Shown in pieces: positions 62,020-64,000 of a stretch of DNA of 64,000 bases. A program made the translations under genes and the position numbers. Under the pieces are notes generated by a model. That model saw only the letters and a program-made list of their open reading frames with translations. It ran no database searches and was not told the origin of the DNA. Source of the DNA: an uncultured bacterium (GTDB lineage Bacteria; Hydrogenedentota; Hydrogenedentia; Hydrogenedentales; CAILVY01); NCBI GenBank assembly GCA_937951485.1, contig CALEDJ010000051.1, positions 62,001-126,000 of the forward strand, written 5' to 3'. Every line of letters begins with the position of its first letter. Position 1 is the first letter of the stretch.

Positions 62020-62862
62020 ATGAAGAATGCTCACAAAATGATCCTGATGATCGCTTTGTTTGCGGCGCTTGCGGCGCGTGGCGAAGCCGCGCCGGAAATT
62101 GTCGCGAGCACGGCGCATATTCAGGAGATTGTAGAACGTCTCACCGGCGGCGGACCAATCAAGACGCTGATTCCCCCGGCGATGTGCCCGGGCCATTTCG
62201 ATGTGCGCCCCGGAGACATCGCCGGGTTGCGTCGCGGCGGGGTATTGATCATCCACGACTGGCAGCGGGAGATGCAGAACATCCGATCGGTCATCACCGC
62301 GGCGGAGTTGCCCGATGCGCGGTTGCGGGTGGTGTCCGTGCCGCAGAATTGGATGATTCCGTCGGGGCGCGAGGCCGCTTCCTCGGCGCTGGCGCGCATA
62401 TTGACAGAACTCATTCCGGAGCAGGCGGAGCAAATCGCGATCCGGGACGAGGGTTACCGGGAATCCATTCGCGCGCACGATGAGGCCATGCGGGAGCGGC
62501 TGCAATCGGCGGGCGCGGCGGGTATCAGCGTGATGTGCGAGGCGATACTTGAGGAGTTGCTGGCGTGGATGGGTTTCCAAGTGGTCGCGACTTTTGGCCG
62601 CTCCGAGGATATGGGCGCGGCGTCCATGGCCGCACTGGTGCGCATGGGCCGGGAAAAACAGGTCGCGCTGGTGGCGGACAACCTGCAGAGCAGCGGCGCG
62701 CGGCTGGGACCGGCGATTGCGCGCGACATCGGCGCGGAATACGTGGTGATCTCCAATTTTCCCGGCGGTTTTGACGGCGCGCCGACCTGGGAGGCGACAT
62801 CGGACCGCAATGTGCAACTGCTGATCGAGGCGGTGGACCGGTGGCGGCGCAGCCATGAATGA
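62020..62862 (+). CDS. Zinc/manganese-type ABC importer, substrate-binding protein
   Basis: 280 residues from ATG 62020 (MKNAHKMILMIALFAAL), after GGAAG; the frame's earlier start lies in the hairpin region. A signal peptide (1-25) precedes a cluster A-I metal-binding fold: EIVASTAHIQEIVERL, CPGHFDVRPGDIAGLRRGGVLIIHDW, and GAEYVVISNFPGG. His residues in GHFDVRP and STAHI are candidate metal ligands; the His-rich loop of ZnuA is absent. It delivers metal to the permease encoded next. The stop overlaps the ATPase start by eight bases. Confidence 0.82.
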   Translation: MKNAHKMILMIALFAALAARGEAAPEIVASTAHIQEIVERLTGGGPIKTLIPPAMCPGHFDVRPGDIAGLRRGGVLIIHDWQREMQNIRSVITAAELPDARLRVVSVPQNWMIPSGREAASSALARILTELIPEQAEQIAIRDEGYRESIRAHDEAMRERLQSAGAAGISVMCEAILEELLAWMGFQVVATFGRSEDMGAASMAALVRMGREKQVALVADNLQSSGARLGPAIARDIGAEYVVISNFPGGFDGAPTWEATSDRNVQLLIEAVDRWRRSHE

Positions 62863-63616
62863 CGTCGTCATACAGATTCAGGATGCGGTCGTGTCCTACC
62901 GTGAAGACGTGGCGCTGGAAGGCGTGTCGCTGTCCGTGGGGCGCGGCGAATTCGTCGGGGTGATCGGCCCGAACGGCGCGGGGAAGACGACGTTGCTCAG
63001 CGTCATCAACGGCCTGGGCCGCCTGACGCATGGCCGGGTACACGTGCTCGGCAAAACACCGCACCGGCGCGATGGCTATCTGCTGCGGCGGCGCGTCGGC
63101 TATGTCGCGCAGGTGGAACCGGTGGACCCCCGCCTGCCCATCTCCGTGCGCGAATCGGTCATGGTTGGACTGTACGGGCGCTTGGGTTGGCTGCGACGGC
63201 CAGGACGTTCGGAGTGGGCGCGCGTGGATGCCGCGCTGGAACAGGTGGGCATGACCCATCTCGCGGCGCGGCCCATCGGGCATCTCTCCGGCGGCGAGTA
63301 TCAGCGCGTGGCGATTGCGCGCGCCTTGGCGCAGGCCCCGGAGATTTTCCTGTTCGACGAGCCGACCGCCTCCATTGACCCGCAGGCGCAACACGAGATT
63401 CTGGACCTCATCCAGGACATTCACCGCCGCAACCATGCGACAACGCTGTATGTAACGCATGCCTTGGACACCCTGCCGCGGGCCTGCGATCGGCTCGTGC
63501 TGCTGAAGGGCGGGCGGCTCTGGCGCGAAGGGCCGACGGCGGCCATGCTCGACCCGGCGCTGCTGCGCGCGCTCTACAACGGCGCGGACGCGCCGCCCGC
63601 GTTACGCGGCGGCTGA
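62855..63616 (+). CDS. Zinc/manganese-type ABC importer, ATPase
   Basis: 253 residues. Walker A GPNGAGKT (38-45), the Q-loop in GYVAQVEPVDPRLP, the signature LSGGEYQRVAIARAL near 145, Walker B IFLFDEPTA and the switch His in YVTHALD are complete. Overall pattern and neighbours fit ZnuC/MntB-type ATPases. It energises uptake through the membrane protein encoded next. Confidence 0.92.
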   Translation: MNDVVIQIQDAVVSYREDVALEGVSLSVGRGEFVGVIGPNGAGKTTLLSVINGLGRLTHGRVHVLGKTPHRRDGYLLRRRVGYVAQVEPVDPRLPISVRESVMVGLYGRLGWLRRPGRSEWARVDAALEQVGMTHLAARPIGHLSGGEYQRVAIARALAQAPEIFLFDEPTASIDPQAQHEILDLIQDIHRRNHATTLYVTHALDTLPRACDRLVLLKGGRLWREGPTAAMLDPALLRALYNGADAPPALRGG

Positions 63617-63626
63617 GGGCGCAACG

Positions 63627-64000
63627 ATGGATTTCTCGTTTCTCCAACACACCTATGCGTGGCACGCGCTGATCGCGGGATGCTGCGCGGGGGTGACCTG
63701 CGCCCTCGCGGGCGTCTTCGTGGTCACCATGCACCTGGCGTTTCTCGGCGTGTGCATCGCGCATGCGGCGTTCGCGGGCGGGTTGATGGGCGTATGGTTG
63801 GGATTTGACCCATTGGTCGGCGCACTGGCCTTCAGCCTCGGCGTGGCAGCCATGGTCGGGCCGATGGCCGACCGGGGCGACATCACCCCGGACGCATCCA
63901 TCGGCATCCTGTTCTCCCTGATGATCGGGCTGGCCTTCCTGTTCATCGGTCTGGTGCCAGGCTCCCGCAGCGAAGCGCTGAACCTGTTCTGGGGAAGCAT
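63627..64000 (+). CDS. Zinc/manganese-type ABC importer, permease (3' end outside window)
   Basis: Open from ATG 63627 (MDFSFLQHTYAWHALI) to the right edge, 124 codons plus two bases. It begins with the ZnuB/MntC family pattern: ALIAGCCAGVTCALAGVFVV, LAFLGVCIAHAAFAGG and a glycine-rich helix, then TPDASIGILFSLMIGLAFLFIG. Ten bases after the ATPase stop. About half of a typical 270-residue permease is inside the window. Confidence 0.88.
   Translation, partial: MDFSFLQHTYAWHALIAGCCAGVTCALAGVFVVTMHLAFLGVCIAHAAFAGGLMGVWLGFDPLVGALAFSLGVAAMVGPMADRGDITPDASIGILFSLMIGLAFLFIGLVPGSRSEALNLFWGS

Noticed and set aside
1-64000. CRISPR arrays, tRNA or rRNA genes, transposases
   Set aside because: No spaced direct-repeat array, no tRNA cloverleaf or rRNA sequence, and no transposase or integrase motif was seen anywhere.

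Overview
The window is about 64 kb of GC-rich bacterial chromosome with dense, mostly collinear gene blocks. Several traits point to an uncultured anaerobic or facultative bacterium near the Planctomycetes/Lentisphaerae/Hydrogenedentes type: a DUF1559-type prepilin with a type II secretion methylation motif, a Tat-targeted sulfatase, tandem Ig-like exoproteins, a Glu-Gly linker before a C-terminal membrane anchor, a bacterial V/A-type ATPase, and a Rex-linked multisubunit [FeFe]-hydrogenase. Hydrogenedentota-like is my best guess, from gene style only. No rRNA, tRNA, CRISPR array, prophage or transposase was seen.

Layout. 1-5.2 kb: the 5' part of a giant exported SGNH hydrolase with a long Gly-rich segment and Ig repeats, running off the left edge. 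5.4-7.7 kb: SxtJ-like protein and NodU/CmcH carbamoyltransferase. 8.2-17.7 kb: a nitrogen/sulfur island, gltB-gltD convergent with a 1112-residue siroheme reductase fused to a GltD-like flavoprotein and a ferredoxin. 18.1-23 kb: mgtE with a candidate leader ORF, a SGNH remnant, a DUF2007 protein, a PtsN-like EIIA, a repeat-rich gap and a neutral-ceramidase-like protein. 23.0-31.9 kb: a complete nine-gene V/A-type ATPase operon (H-I-K-E-C-F-A-B-D). 32.5-35.2 kb: TauE-like permease, purE, beta-carbonic anhydrase, nucleoside deoxyribosyltransferase-like protein. 35.3-41.9 kb: rex-hndABCD, where HndC is fused to a GltD/NfnL-like flavoprotein. 42.4-49.6 kb: sugar ABC importer, sulfatase, PfkB sugar kinase, ribulose-phosphate 3-epimerase. 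49.6-54.6 kb: FAD/Fe-S oxidase and two paralogous sphingomyelinase-like phosphodiesterases. 54.8-61.7 kb: degenerate CHAT protein, Ig/EG-linker surface protein, GH10 xylanase overlapping the tiny ribosomal protein bTHX gene, DUF1559 prepilin. 62-64 kb: zinc-type ABC importer, cut by the right edge.

How the genes fit together. The hydrogenase with Rex and the V/A-ATPase suggest redox-balanced fermentative energy metabolism; the proteolipid keeps the Na+-binding residues known from the Enterococcus hirae enzyme. Two different redox enzymes here (HndC and the siroheme reductase) carry a fused GltD-type flavoprotein, and a true GltBD is also present, so this organism seems to reuse the GltD module as a pyridine-nucleotide entry point. 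The secreted enzymes (SGNH, xylanase, sulfatase, ceramidase-like, phosphodiesterases) with sugar uptake suggest breakdown of polysaccharides and possibly lipids.

Intergenic DNA is rich in repeats: a two-copy ~100 bp element with terminal inverted repeats, palindromic TCATTGCG elements, clusters of hairpins, and degenerate 9-mer arrays (GGACAACAA and GTCGGACGA types) at several sites.
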